DNA of 64,000 bases from Synaphobranchus kaupii (Eukaryota; Chordata; Actinopteri; Anguilliformes; Synaphobranchidae), in assembly GCA_029718625.1 (NCBI GenBank), contig CM056385.1, positions 22,901,282-22,965,281 on the forward strand, written 5' to 3'. The translations under genes and the position numbers were made by a program. The notes beneath the pieces were generated by a model. The model did no database searches, had not been told where the DNA came from, and was given only the letters and a program-made list of their open reading frames with translations. Of the stretch, positions 54,060 to 64,000 are shown piece by piece (the first letter of the stretch is position 1; each line of letters opens with the position of its first letter).

Positions 54060-54433
54060 GTAAGAGCAACGACGGAAATCGCCGGCTTTGTCTCGCGGAT
54101 GGCAGCTGTTCGCTTCAGCGGCGTGCCCGGTATGCGGACGCTTGTGGACAAACTTAATCCCCCTGAAACATTAGCCCCGTCCTGATTAGCCTGGTGGAGG
54201 GCGGTAATTCGACAGCTCGGCACACTTCTCTCTCCTTTCAGCTACGGTCTCTCACTCTGTTTTCCTTTCGGAAATGCTGAGGGCCTCAAGATGTGGGTGT
54301 GTGCCTGCGTTTCTTTAACTGCTTCCTAACTTGACTGCGGTGCTGAAAAAAAGTGTGCATGTGTGTCTGTTTGCATTTGTCTGTAGGGGTTTGTGTTTTT
54401 GTATGTATGTTTGTATTGTGGGTATGTCCATGC

Positions 54434-54506
<73 letters not shown>

Positions 54507-54525
54507 GGTGTGCGTGCATGCATAC

Positions 54526-54556
<31 letters not shown>

Positions 54557-54561
54557 CATGC

Positions 54562-54597
<36 letters not shown>

Positions 54598-54639
54598 ATA
54601 TGTGCATGTGTGTGTGTGTGTGTGTGTGTATGTGCATGC

Positions 54640-54674
<35 letters not shown>

Positions 54675-54689
54675 GGTGTGTGTGCATGC

Positions 54690-54744
<55 letters not shown>

Positions 54745-54759
54745 GGTGTGTGTGCATGC

Positions 54760-54806
<47 letters not shown>

Positions 54807-54821
54807 GGTGTGTGTGCATGC

Positions 54822-54875
<54 letters not shown>

Positions 54876-57800
54876 TCTTTCAGAACAGGCTTTCACACCA
54901 GTGTACTCTGACTCACATTATCACCACATGTCAGATAAAGGGGAGGGGTCGTGAGCGCAGTGCCATTCCGTGTTTTAGATACAGAGGAGTGAGAACCCAA
55001 CAGTGTGTAGAACATGCAGTGCCATTCCGTGTTTTAGATACAGAGGAGTGAGAACCCAACAGTGTGTAGAACATGCAGTGCCATTCCGTGTTTTAGATAC
55101 AGAGGAGTGAGAACCCAACAGTGTGTAGAACATGCAGTGCCATTCCGTGTTTTAGATACAGAGGACTGAGAACCCAACAGTGTGTAGAACATGCAGTGCC
55201 ATTCCGTGTTTTAGATACAGAGGAGTGAGAACCCAACAGTGTGTAGAACATGCAGTGCCATTCCGTGTTTTAGATACAGAGGACTGAGAACCCAACAGTG
55301 TGTGGAACATGCAGTGCCATTCCGTGTTTTAGATACAGAGGAGTGAGAACCCAACAGTGTGTAGAACATGCAGTGCCATTCCGTGTTTTAGATACAGAGG
55401 ACTGAGAACCCAACAGTGCGTGGAACATGCAGTGCCATTCCGTGTTTTAGATACAGAGGAGTGAGAACCCAACAGTGTGTAGAACATGCAGTGCCATTCC
55501 ATGTTTTAGATACAGAGGACTGAGAACCCAACAGTGCGTAGAACATGCAGTGGAATAGCAGATAATAGAAATGGCAGCTAAGGACTCCAGAGCTACAGAG
55601 AAAAGTAGAGAAGGAAGGAAGGAAGGAAGGAAGGAAGGAAGGGCAGGTGCACATTTTCAGCAGCCTGTTGGCTCGGAGGCAGCTGGCTGTTCTCCCTGTG
55701 AACGGCCATAGAGGCTAAGGGAAGCAAATCACTGCTGCTGCATATACACCCAAATACACACACAGACACACACGTGATTTTAATCAGTCAGTGACCCACT
55801 TTACTCATGGGTTTTCCAGTACATTATTAATTGGGGAAAAGCAGGTGGTTATGTGCATCTAAGTGGAAATATTACTTTTTTTCTTGATCTTTGCCTTAAA
55901 TCAGTAAATCAGTTTTGAATATAAGATTAATTTCAGTGCTTGGTCATTAATCGTTATTGCATGAAGTCATCTGAGACAGCTGGCCTACATACAGTACCTG
56001 CAGAAACAGAAATACCGGAATCTCTTCTGTTGTACAAACACACCTCTGAGACCTCTGACAATGCGTTTTTCTAACTGTCATGTGACATGAATTAAGATCA
56101 GTGTTCAGCTGAAAAGGTTTATCAAACGCAGTCAATGTAACATAGGGACTAAACACACCCACAGACCGCTAACCAGGGCCGTGACCGAATATGATCCCTT
56201 CACCCCTTTGAGGGCGCATATTTGAGTCAACTTCGTCCAAAGGTTTTTGAGTGGGTGACTTTTTCTCACAAATGGGGGCACTTAAAATCCCAGGATGAAA
56301 CCATATTTTCTGGGGTTTTGTTGAGGGGATTCAGGAGCACACTCATGCACAGAACTGTGCACTCATCCGACAATTTCAAGAAGTAAATCGTAAGTAAAAA
56401 CTACAACTTGGAGTACAAGAGTTAATGCTATCTTTATTCATAATCTAAACTTTGTGACCATTGTCATATGTAAACCGATTGATATTCTCAATAAAACAAA
56501 AAAATAAAAGATAAATATTGCGAACTACTTCCTCACTAGTTTGGAAAGAGTTTTGCGGGATTTCTTTCACACACTGCTTGCAAAGTAAGGGGACAGGGCT
56601 CATAGTAGACAGGGGTCTGAGTGGACAGGGGCAGGAAACAGGGATCGTATTCGGTCACGGCCCAGGAGACCTATTCAGTACTTCCGAGCACTCGTTTATT
56701 TGACAGGGTAGTGAACCAGGCTGCCAACCAAAAGATTTGCTCGGTTTATTCCTTGGCAAGGCATTACTGTTATGCACACGAGCAAGCTACTAAACTTCAA
56801 CAGCTTCAGCAAATATCCAGCTATATAAATATATAACATGAAAAAATGTAAGCAACATAAATCACCGTGGTTAGGGGTGTACTTTGCTAAGGGTATTTGC
56901 TAAGCACATAAATAATATAAGAAAAAACAAATAAAAATACACTCTGTTTCTGTACCGCGGCCTAGCGTGGTATGATATTTCCCTTGGATGATTAATACTC
57001 TAAGAGACCCTCAGACGGGACTTGGACTGACTTTTAAAATGTACTCTCTGATATTTTGTGTCCTACTTATGTAAGCTGTGTGAATGTACATATATAGTAT
57101 GCATGTGTGTGTATGTGTGCGTGCGTGCGTGCGTGCCTGTGTGTATTTGATTCAAGTTAAGTTCCTTTCTTAAGTGCACTGCATATGTTCCACCCAATGA
57201 AATAATTAGATTTAAAGGCATTTCCTTCCACAAATCTTTTCATGGCACATGACCAGAAAGCCTTCCCTCGCTCACCACAGCTCTTTCCTTCTGAACCTCA
57301 GTTTCTTTGATCATGAAGGAACTACAAGAAAATTGAGCAGGTCTCCTCCCATTTAACACACACCCTTCGCATCGTGCTCTTAGGAGTTGAGTTTGCCTAA
57401 ATTTCTGTGCAGTGGTGTCCACCCCCACCCCAAACAAATTGTGCCCCCCTCAGCTACTCAAACCACCTCAAGCCACAATATATTAGGAGACATGTTTTCT
57501 GCGACACGTATTCATACTTATATATTATATCCTGTATCATATATTCATATTTAATGTGCGACATGTCTGTTATATAGTCCAGGATATGCTAGTGGGTATG
57601 GCATTGTAACCATGGTGATGTGTTTCCAACCTCTCAGCTGGGAGGTGTGGGAGAGAGCCGGCTGGATGCAGTGACCAGCCTGGATGAGCTCCTGGAGATG
57701 CTGTACCCAGAATACAGCCTGGTCCAGCACTGTCTACGCAAGAGGGCGCACACCACCCCCTTCCCGGCCCATCCCAAAGAGGGCCTCTGGGGAAGCCCCC

Positions 57801-59873
57801 TCCAGGCGGCACACTACAAAGTCGACGGGACCTTTGAAGGTGAGACTGGCCCAGTTTGCCAGTTACCTTGTCTGGAGGGTGTTCAATGAAACTCTAATGA
57901 TGCGTTTCACAAAACCGTTTGGGAACCAATTTAAGCAATTCCACTTGTATTCCAAATGTTTTTTGTAATCAAAGACTTCTTCTTCATCTTAAAAAATAAA
58001 TTAAAAAAACACTGTGCTTAGCAGTTATCCTCAAGAGCAGAGTGTAAATGCTTACACCATTTTTCGCTTGTATCACATGGATGTCCGTGTTCTCATAGCA
58101 TTGCTATTATCTTACACGTCTCTGGGAATGCGCGCTACGGCATGTGCCACGTGTGAAATTCTGAAATTCCACAAAGGACGGATTATAGAGCCATGTGTAT
58201 GGTATGTAGAGGGCTTGGCGAATCCCATTGGAACTCTTAAAACAAGGTTCTTCTGTTTTATATTTCATGGGAACCACGTTTGGAACTTTAAAATGAAGCA
58301 CAGGGTGAGACATTTGCTTTTACATGACAAATGCATTTGTGCATAAACAATGCAAACACATTATTAACGAAATGCATTCTTTGCCGTCATTTCCCTCTTG
58401 ACGTGTCCAGATGCACGTCTGGCCACAGAACAACATTGCACAAGTGTTAAAGTGGCTGCATATTATATACTATTCAACAAATAAATAATTTTCACCGCCC
58501 CCCCCCCTCCCCTTAATTATATCTGAGGGTCAACAGGATCAATAAAAGGTATGAAAACAAATAATAACCAAGGGTTTGACTACAGCTCCCAAGAGTTTGA
58601 TTTCTATATTAGCCATTTCAATGGTATAGCCTGAAGCCTGAATTGAGTGACCTCTTTAGAGGAAATGCGTTCACCCTACAAGGGACAGTGTAAAAAATGG
58701 AGGAGGCTGCGCTGTTTTTTCCCCTCTTGTATCCCTGCCTTTTACTGATTCCTATATTTATTTACTTCCTGGGAAAAGAGACTAATCAATTCAACAGTCA
58801 GGCACAATTATGAAATATCCGTAAAGACCAAACAGCTGTGTGGAATAAATGGAACTGTGGCCTGCATTTAGACCTTTTGGCAGCCCCTGCACACAAACAG
58901 TCCCACCACAAAAACAGCTGTCCTCCAGCAACACTGATCTACATTCCTTCAAAAGGCTGCTGCTGCAAGCAATTGACTTTTAGCACAGAAAAGGTCACAG
59001 CGCAGGAGTATATTGTGTCCCGAGGATTGTGCGTCCTTGGGCGAGATAAAAACAGAAATGATTAAACTTTATGAGACAGGAGCACTAAAGATTATGAGGG
59101 CATTGCCTATTTGGGCAATTGGCTCCTCTGAACTCTTCCCCCAAAGATTTGGATGAATCTGAAGGTTAAGTCTGACGAAATAACTTTTACAACATCCCAT
59201 TGTTTTCCTTTGAGAGATACTCAAGGGTCTAAACAACAATGACTTGTGAGAATTGCCTGAACTAACTCTCCAATTCTGAGAAAGAATGATTTTTTAAAAA
59301 CTTTTTTAAATGATTACCTGAGTGTATGACTAAATCAGGTGCACAACAAGGGCCGATCTGTTTCTGCCCTTAATTAGCTCAATCATATCTTGATCTGACA
59401 TTTGTATAAGCACCAGCTACAGCCGCAGACTGCAAGCGTATCCTAAAGATTTTACCGTGCTAAAGTACAGGATGAACCAACGTAGTTTGCAGAGCTGTTA
59501 GAAAACTGAAACTAAGGTAATTTGTTGAGACAAAAACCAGCATGCAGAGCAGCGCTCCAGGACCGGAGTTGCGCGCCCCTGTGCTAAATGAGAGCGCTAA
59601 TCCAAAATCAGTCTACCAGTGTTTTCTTGACCTCAAAGCCAGCTGTGTTTTTTTCCTCCATGTCCCGCATAGCTATTATGGAGGAGATGCAGCGCACTGC
59701 CTGCCGCCCACGGGAGGTGTGTCTGGAGGTGTCTAAGGAGTACCCCGAGAGCACCAGCCATTTTTATGTGCCCCGTTGCGTGTCTGTGTATCGGTGCGGT
59801 GGCTGCTGCAACCACGAGGCCCTGTTCTGCACCAATACCAGCCAGAGCCTGGTCAACAAGACTGTGAGTACCT

Positions 59874-59904
<31 letters not shown>

Positions 59905-62688
59905 GCAACGACACAAACCAGACCCTGGTCGAAAAGCCCGTGAGAGCCTCACACACATGCGCAGACACACATATGGAACCAACACCAACCAACACCATTA
60001 TAATCACCATTTTGTGCCAGAAAACAGAAATGATTCCATAATTAATCCCAGAGAAGAGGGGGAATAATCACTACACTCAAAATCCTGCATTTGTTTGCCT
60101 TTGTGAGTTCATATTTCAGTTGCGCAATGCTAATTACAATCCTTTTCAAGTTGCGCAATGCTAATTACAAGTCAAAATCAAAGTAATGCAATACTATACA
60201 TTACTGTATTAGTCATATTTCTTTGTGGGAAGAAAAAAGTGGAACAGATAAAATTAAAATTTGATGTTGCACTCATTTTATCCCGTATCACGACCTATTA
60301 TAAGTCACATGATTTAACAGTAGTTTGGTTGCCAGATATTGATGTTGATTCCTGTCCAACATTCTCCTCACGTTTCGGTTCCTCAGCTGGTTCAGCTGTC
60401 GCCACCGCAAACGGAGCGCACTGTGATCATGGCAACCTTTGTCAACCACACAGCCTGCGAATGTCAGCCCAAGAGACCGCTTCGCCCCATCATACGGAGA
60501 GAGGCCGCCTTCCATCACACACTGTGAGTAATCAGCCGCATTCCATCAGGAAGTGACACAATGACGGGACTGTTTTTAAGACCGCAGAGCACGCACTGAA
60601 TCCGGGAGCGTTAATATCCTCTGTGCGTACGGTGGCGTGTGGAATGTTATGCATGTTTGGTGCTTTACTTATTTTTAAAAACAATTTTCCTGGGGAGTAT
60701 ATTTTTTTCTCGAGTTCAAATTAGGAATGCCCGGTCGTGTTTCTAGGCCTGACTCATTGCTGTCATCAATTTGAGGATGAAGATGAGCATGTGCATGCCA
60801 CTGAAGAGCATACTGCCAGGCAGCACTGTCAGGATTTCATACCACGTCTTTCTTGTAAAAAACAGGGTTTTTCACCTGGCGGCACTATTATCATCCATGC
60901 ATATAAGGACATATTTCACGGCAGCAAGAACATCTTGCTCGATAGGGATTAAACCTGCAACCCTTCTGTTACTCCTCCATTTATCTTATAGGACCGCCAT
61001 AAAGAATGATGATAAATGGTCCCTAAACAAACTCAGAATATACTGCAGTATATTGTAAATATATCAAAATTATCTTCACAATATATTTTAAATATACTGC
61101 AGTATATTACACGTCCATAAGGGCAGTAGTCACCGGAACACAGCCTGCTTTTTTATTCTTACAGTACGCAAAGACTTTGGGTCTGTTGCTTAGCGACAGA
61201 CCTGACATTGGCCCACAGTAATGAATTATGCATGAACTTTCTAGGGAAATAAAGGAGGAAGTTGGCCACTGTCCCTACCCTGAGTACAGTTTGGAGCCCT
61301 TTTGGAGTGAATCAGTGACACAGAGATAGTTTTCCCCTCTCCTGGCTCCTCGCAGCGTGCATAATTCATTGGAATCGCTGTGAGAGGGTAGCAGGGAGGG
61401 GGAAGGGGAGGGATCGATTTCTCATGGAAGACCCCTGCGGAGTCCCACAGGTTTTGAGGAATTTTGGGAGTGCCCCCCTCCAACCCATGAGCTGTGCTGA
61501 TCCATGTTTGCGTCCTCCCCAGGTGTTCCCCACCGGATACCCCCTGTGATGTGGGGCTGGTCTGGGATCCCACAGGCTGTCAGTGTGTATCCGAAGACGA
61601 GAGTACTCTGTCCATCACTGAGCTGGGTAAGCCTGGCCACATTACATTACATTACAGGCATTTAGCAGACGCTCTTATCCAGAGCGACTTACACAACTTT
61701 TTAGTTGTTCTTTTACATATATTATCCAATTATACAGCTGGATATATACTGAAGCAATTCAGGTTAAGTACCTTGCTCAAGGGTACAACGGCAGTGTCCT
61801 ACCTGGGAATCGAACCTGCAACCTTTCAGTTACAAGGCCAGTTCCTTACCCATTATACTACACTGCCGCCCATTGTACAGCTTAAGCGTTGCTTGGGCCT
61901 GATTGACCAGCAGATATCGCTGCCTCCCGATGAGACAATGTCATCCTGGCTGTGCAGAATTCAGTTGACCCGAGGGCCGCACAGCAATGGCAGACCTCTG
62001 CTGACACGTTCCAGATTACCACCATGAGGCCCATCCCTGCACTAGAACAGTGACTTAACTGGATGAGCCACCCAGCAATCCTATGTCAATGTTTTTGACA
62101 ATTTCTTGCAAACCACCCACAATGCAATGCTGCATCTGCACTTCTGCTAAATGCATCAGCCACATGTCACCTTACCCGAAAACTAAGATTAGCGTATCAT
62201 ATATTATCCTCAAAAAATTTATGTAGGATTTTAACAGGGAAAATATATTGGGTTTTTACTAAATCTGATATGTTTAAAAGTAGGTTGCATTGTTTAAATG
62301 AACGAATACATTAATAAATTAATTAATTGGAACCTACATGCCCCACCCCAGACCCCCTGGACGCCGCCCTGCTGGCCCTCTGCGGCCCCAGCAAGGTCCT
62401 GGACGAGGAGAGATGCGAGTGTGTGTGCCAGAACGGGCTGACTGAGGCCAGCTGCGGGTCGGGCTGGCGTCTGGACGAGGCGGCCTGCGAGTGCGTGTGC
62501 GAGGGTCAGCCTGCCCCCGGCGCCTGCCCGCCCAACCAACGCTGGGACCCCGAGCTGTGTGGCTGCGTCTGCAGTGCCAGCTGCCCCCGTAGCCAGCCTC
62601 TGAACCCCGAGACCTGCCTGTGCCAGTGCCGGGAGAGCCCCCAAACGTGTCTCCTGCAGGGCAAGAAGTTCAACTCCCAGAGCTGCAG
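53946..62688 (+). CDS. vegfc: VEGF-C/VEGF-D family growth factor, closest to VEGF-C; last exon beyond the window
   Basis: Six exons assemble in phase into about 361 residues; a final exon of about 40 would reach the usual VEGF-C size (419 in human). Order: signal peptide [21 protein letters not shown]-terminal propeptide with [13 protein letters not shown] and AAHY; cystine-knot domain with [13 protein letters not shown], the PDGF/VEGF signature; FVNHTACEC; a convertase site RPIIRR; then a C-terminal silk-like domain with four CxCxC-type repeats and [12 protein letters not shown]...[12 protein letters not shown]. The last motif and the repeat number fit VEGF-C better than VEGF-D. The family is secreted, matured by proprotein convertases and CCBE1/ADAMTS3, and activates VEGFR3 and VEGFR2. 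A third VEGF-C/D paralogue is possible. Confidence 0.92.
54437..54874. repeat. Complex (TG)n array with embedded longer period
   Basis: About 440 bases of TG broken by recurring TTTGGGTGTGTGTGCATGCATA blocks at about 54502, 54670, 54740 and 54803, giving a superimposed higher-order period of about 65-85 bases. All Cys/Val and His/Thr open frames here are artefacts. Confidence 0.97.
54958..55547. repeat. 59-bp minisatellite, 10 units
   Basis: Ten head-to-tail 59-base units (CAGTGCCATTCCGTGTTTTA, GATACAGAGGAGTGAGAACC, CAACAGTGTGTAGAACATG) start at 54958, 55017, 55076, 55135, 55194, 55253, 55312, 55371, 55430 and 55489. From unit 3 on, GAGGAGTGAG and GAGGACTGAG alternate, so a 118-bp dimer is the effective repeat. 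Confidence 0.97.
55610..55641. repeat. (GGAA)n microsatellite
   Basis: About eight GGAA/GAAG units. (GGAA)n is also the ETS core, so it could act as a binding tract, but that is only a possibility here. Confidence 0.9.
56174..56665. mobile_element. TIR element with CAGGGCCGTGACCGAAT ends
   Basis: The left end CCAGGGCCGTGACCGAATAT and the inverted right end CTGGGCCGTGACCGAATACG bound about 490 bases without coding capacity. It is probably a hAT-type MITE; a clear target duplication was not found. Confidence 0.65.
57638..57839 (+). CDS. vegfc: vegfc-like exon 2: N-terminal propeptide
   Basis: The acceptor AACCTCTCAG leads in phase 0 to [36 protein letters not shown] and [25 protein letters not shown] and the AAHY segment match the VEGF-C propeptide; AAHY is the region cut by ADAMTS3 in VEGF-C. 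The phase-1 donor is GAAG|GTGAGA. Confidence 0.92.
57840..59672. other. vegfc-like intron 2, no gene recognised
   Basis: Non-coding, with a C-rich run near 58497-58510. A short hAT-end-like fragment lies near the 3' splice site (listed separately). Confidence 0.6.
59546..59582. repeat. hAT-end-like fragment
   Basis: GCTCCAGGACCGGAGTTGCG and CGCCCCTG resemble the right end of fish hAT MITEs such as 44156-44359. Only one end is seen, about 90 bases before exon 3. Confidence 0.4.
59673..59863 (+). CDS. vegfc: vegfc-like exon 3: VEGF homology domain core
   Basis: The acceptor GTCCCGCATAG leads to [52 protein letters not shown]. It carries the cystine-knot cysteines and an N-glycosylation sequon NTS. 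Phase 1 in, phase 0 out (ACT|GTGAGT). Confidence 0.95.
60387..60523 (+). CDS. vegfc: vegfc-like exon 4: end of VEGF domain and convertase site
   Basis: The acceptor CGGTTCCTCAG leads in phase 0 to [38 protein letters not shown]. CxC closes the knot and IIRR is the C-terminal propeptide cleavage site of VEGF-C/D. The donor is ACACT|GTGAGT (phase 2). Confidence 0.94.
60524..61522. other. vegfc-like intron 4, no gene recognised
   Basis: Non-coding. AATATACTGCAGTATATT palindromic words occur near 61040 and 61095. Confidence 0.55.
61523..61626 (+). CDS. vegfc: vegfc-like exon 5: start of C-terminal propeptide
   Basis: The acceptor GTCCTCCCCAG leads to [37 protein letters not shown]-x(13)-C-x-C module as in VEGF-C/D. 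The phase-1 donor is CTGG|GTAAGC. Confidence 0.93.
61641..61870 (-). mobile_element. tRNA-derived SINE, copy 2
   Basis: A minus-strand SINE nearly identical to 22048-22283: tRNA-like head (GTAGTATAATGGGTAAGG, GGTTCGATTCCC), body with TCTGCTAAATGCC and CGCTCTGGATAAGAG, and a TTACA/ATTAC tail directly after the exon 5 donor. Fewer changes suggest it is at least as young as copy 1. Confidence 0.88.
62352..62688 (+). CDS. vegfc: vegfc-like exon 6: silk-like cysteine repeats
   Basis: The acceptor CCCACCCCAG leads to four repeats: [48 protein letters not shown] and [16 protein letters not shown], then [17 protein letters not shown]. This is the Balbiani-ring-like domain that holds the propeptide on the growth factor. 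Donor TGCAG|GTAACC (phase 2); VEGF-C has one further exon here. Confidence 0.95.
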
Positions 62689-63364
62689 GTAACCACGACC
62701 GCGCCCTCATCCATGTGCCGCTCGCCTCATTCAGTCGTTCTATCATTCAGACAATCAAACAGTCAAACCTTCAAGCAACAGGCGGGGTGGCCAATCTATG
62801 TAATTCTATTTCAAACATAACTATAAGTAGGACTTAAAGTCAGAAAGTCACACACTGCAAGTTGTAACAGACTTGACAGGAAATTGCAGAAGAAAGAAGA
62901 GCGTTTAAACAATGATGGCAGAGAGGATATCGCCTACAGTGGATATTAAAAGCTTTCCGAGAATAAAAAGCAACGAGATTCAATGAAGCAATGAAATTCT
63001 TCTAAGCAACATTGGCCTGCGAACAAGGAAATATTATGAAAGAAGGGCTTGCTCATAATATCCATATTACTAATAAGACTTGGCCCAGACCGGTCTCTCG
63101 TATCCTGTTCTTGGACTCGGTGTTGATGGCTCACTGGGACTTCCTCACAGTAAATCTGCTTACTGTAGGGATATTGGAGGTTAAGAGGAAAGCCATTCAG
63201 GGGCCATAAGCGATTCTTTGAAATGCATTCTAAAATCAGGCCTTTGTGGAAAAAGTAATTTACAAATTTAATGTATTCATTTTACAAAGACCATATAAAA
63301 TACATAATAATAATAATAATAATAGTCATCATCATCAAAATAATCACACTCTTGATTTTAAAAT

Positions 63365-63460
63365 ATTCGATCAATCAATCAAATTTTATTTATATAGCAT
63401 ATTTCATACAACAATTGCAACTCAATGTGCTTCACATAAAATGAGAGAAAAAAAAGTAAA
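63365..63460. repeat. Fish dispersed repeat tail (ATCAATCAATCAAATTTTAT type)
   Basis: AATCAAATTTTATTTATATA, GCATATTTCATACAACAATT and TCAATGTGCTTCACATAAAA are the familiar 3' portion of a fish interspersed repeat. Its 5' extent is unclear; the following 63550-63740 has loose AACCCCAACAAYAAAACCTA repeats. Confidence 0.6.
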
Positions 63461-63787
63461 GGCATGAAACAAAGCCTGACTAAAAGCAATAAAAAGCAAT
63501 TACACATTGTACAGAACGTGGAGACTTCAGTACAAATGACATCAATTTAGTTGACTTTAGTAGACTTGAACCCACAAGATTTAGCGTTATTTTTTAGGGA
63601 ACTTAAACCCCAACAACAAAACCTATGGCTCTTGAACCCCAACAATAAAACCTATGGGACATGAACCCCAAAAATAAGACATCTATGCAGTTAATGGGAC
63701 ACTAACCCACAACAATTAGTGCTATTTTCTAGGGAACCCCAAGAACAAAACCTAAGCTAGAAAACAAAAAGAAAACTAAAGAAAAAG

Positions 63788-63853
63788 AGCATGATGTGGG
63801 AGGTAGACCCAGGTCCCAAGAGCATGATGTGGGAGGTAGACCCAGGTCCCAAG
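63788..63853. repeat. 33-bp tandem duplication, 2 copies
   Basis: AGCATGATGTGGGAGGTAGA followed by CCCAGGTCCCAAG occurs twice in direct succession, at 63788 and 63821. Confidence 0.9.
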
Positions 63854-64000
63854 TCCATACAGTTTCCTGAAGATAAGGCGACACTCACTAGCTCCTCTAA
63901 AGGGTTTTTTCAACTTTCGTTTTGAAAAACGGAATGTCAGTATATAACTGAGGTGACTGAAGTGAAACTGAACTGAACTGAACTGTGTTTATCTCTCTTT

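Larger units (their letters stand above)
54060..57637. other. vegfc-like intron 1: repeat-rich, no gene recognised
   Basis: About 3.6 kb holding a 440-bp TG array, a 59-bp minisatellite, a GGAA tract and a TIR element, each listed separately. The remainder has no recognisable exon or RNA gene. Confidence 0.6.
62689..64000. other. vegfc-like last intron, 3' end not in window
   Basis: I searched for the expected final exon (a short Cys-rich tail) and did not find it before 64000. Confidence 0.55.

Noticed and set aside
54286..55051. Long open frames on both strands (160-232 codons) of Cys/Val or His/Thr
   Set aside because: They are translations of the (TG)n/(CA)n array and appear in several frames at once; same for frames at 41664, 42395, 42498, 38875 and 53109.
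61494..62027. 177-codon open frame extending vegfc exon 5 through the SINE
   Set aside because: The GTAAGC donor at 61627 and the matching phase of exon 6 show that the exon ends there; the rest is SINE and intron.

Overview
The window is vertebrate nuclear DNA, almost certainly from a teleost or other ray-finned fish. It carries long multi-exon genes with GT-AG introns, many small DNA transposons of the Tc1 and hAT type, tRNA-derived SINEs ending in TTACA repeats, very long (TG)n tracts, and two proteins that read as fish members of vertebrate families. Both main genes are on the + strand. Exon limits were set by hand from splice sites, phase and similarity to the families as I know them; no alignment or RNA evidence was available.

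Layout. (1) 1-2975: repeats and low-complexity DNA, then the last coding exon (2257-2591) and 3' UTR of an unidentified upstream gene with a coiled-coil C terminus. (2) 3042-4735: a 1.69 kb solo LTR flanked by a 5-bp target duplication. (3) 5512-32127: the receptor tyrosine kinase csf1r. It is traced from Ig domain 1 through five Ig domains, the membrane segment, a split kinase with a short insert, and the C-terminal tail ending NYQLC. The signal-peptide exon was not found. Its introns are full of transposons, including two palindromic elements of about 1.1 kb, a 1.2 kb inverted repeat, a (GAAAAT)-ended element and hAT MITEs. (4) 32128-34260: csf1r 3' UTR. (5) 34261-44040: gene-poor DNA with a transposase relic, MITEs and (TG)n tracts. 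(6) About 44040-53110: roughly 8.9 kb of a 58-bp satellite with higher-order structure. (7) 53946-62688: six coding exons of a VEGF-C/VEGF-D type growth factor whose final exon lies beyond the window. (8) 62689-64000: intron and repeats.

How the genes relate. CSF1R is the macrophage and pigment-cell receptor for CSF1/IL34. VEGF-C/D ligands act on VEGFR2/VEGFR3 in lymphatic and vascular development. They are not receptor and ligand for each other. Their adjacency looks like a remnant of the ancient class III/V receptor kinase neighbourhoods and may mark an extra VEGF-C/D ohnologue.

The most notable points are inside csf1r. A terminal-inverted-repeat transposon sits in the Ig1 exon, and its ends offer splice sites. 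The juxtamembrane exon is partly duplicated, and using the first copy would give a kinase-less, membrane-anchored receptor.
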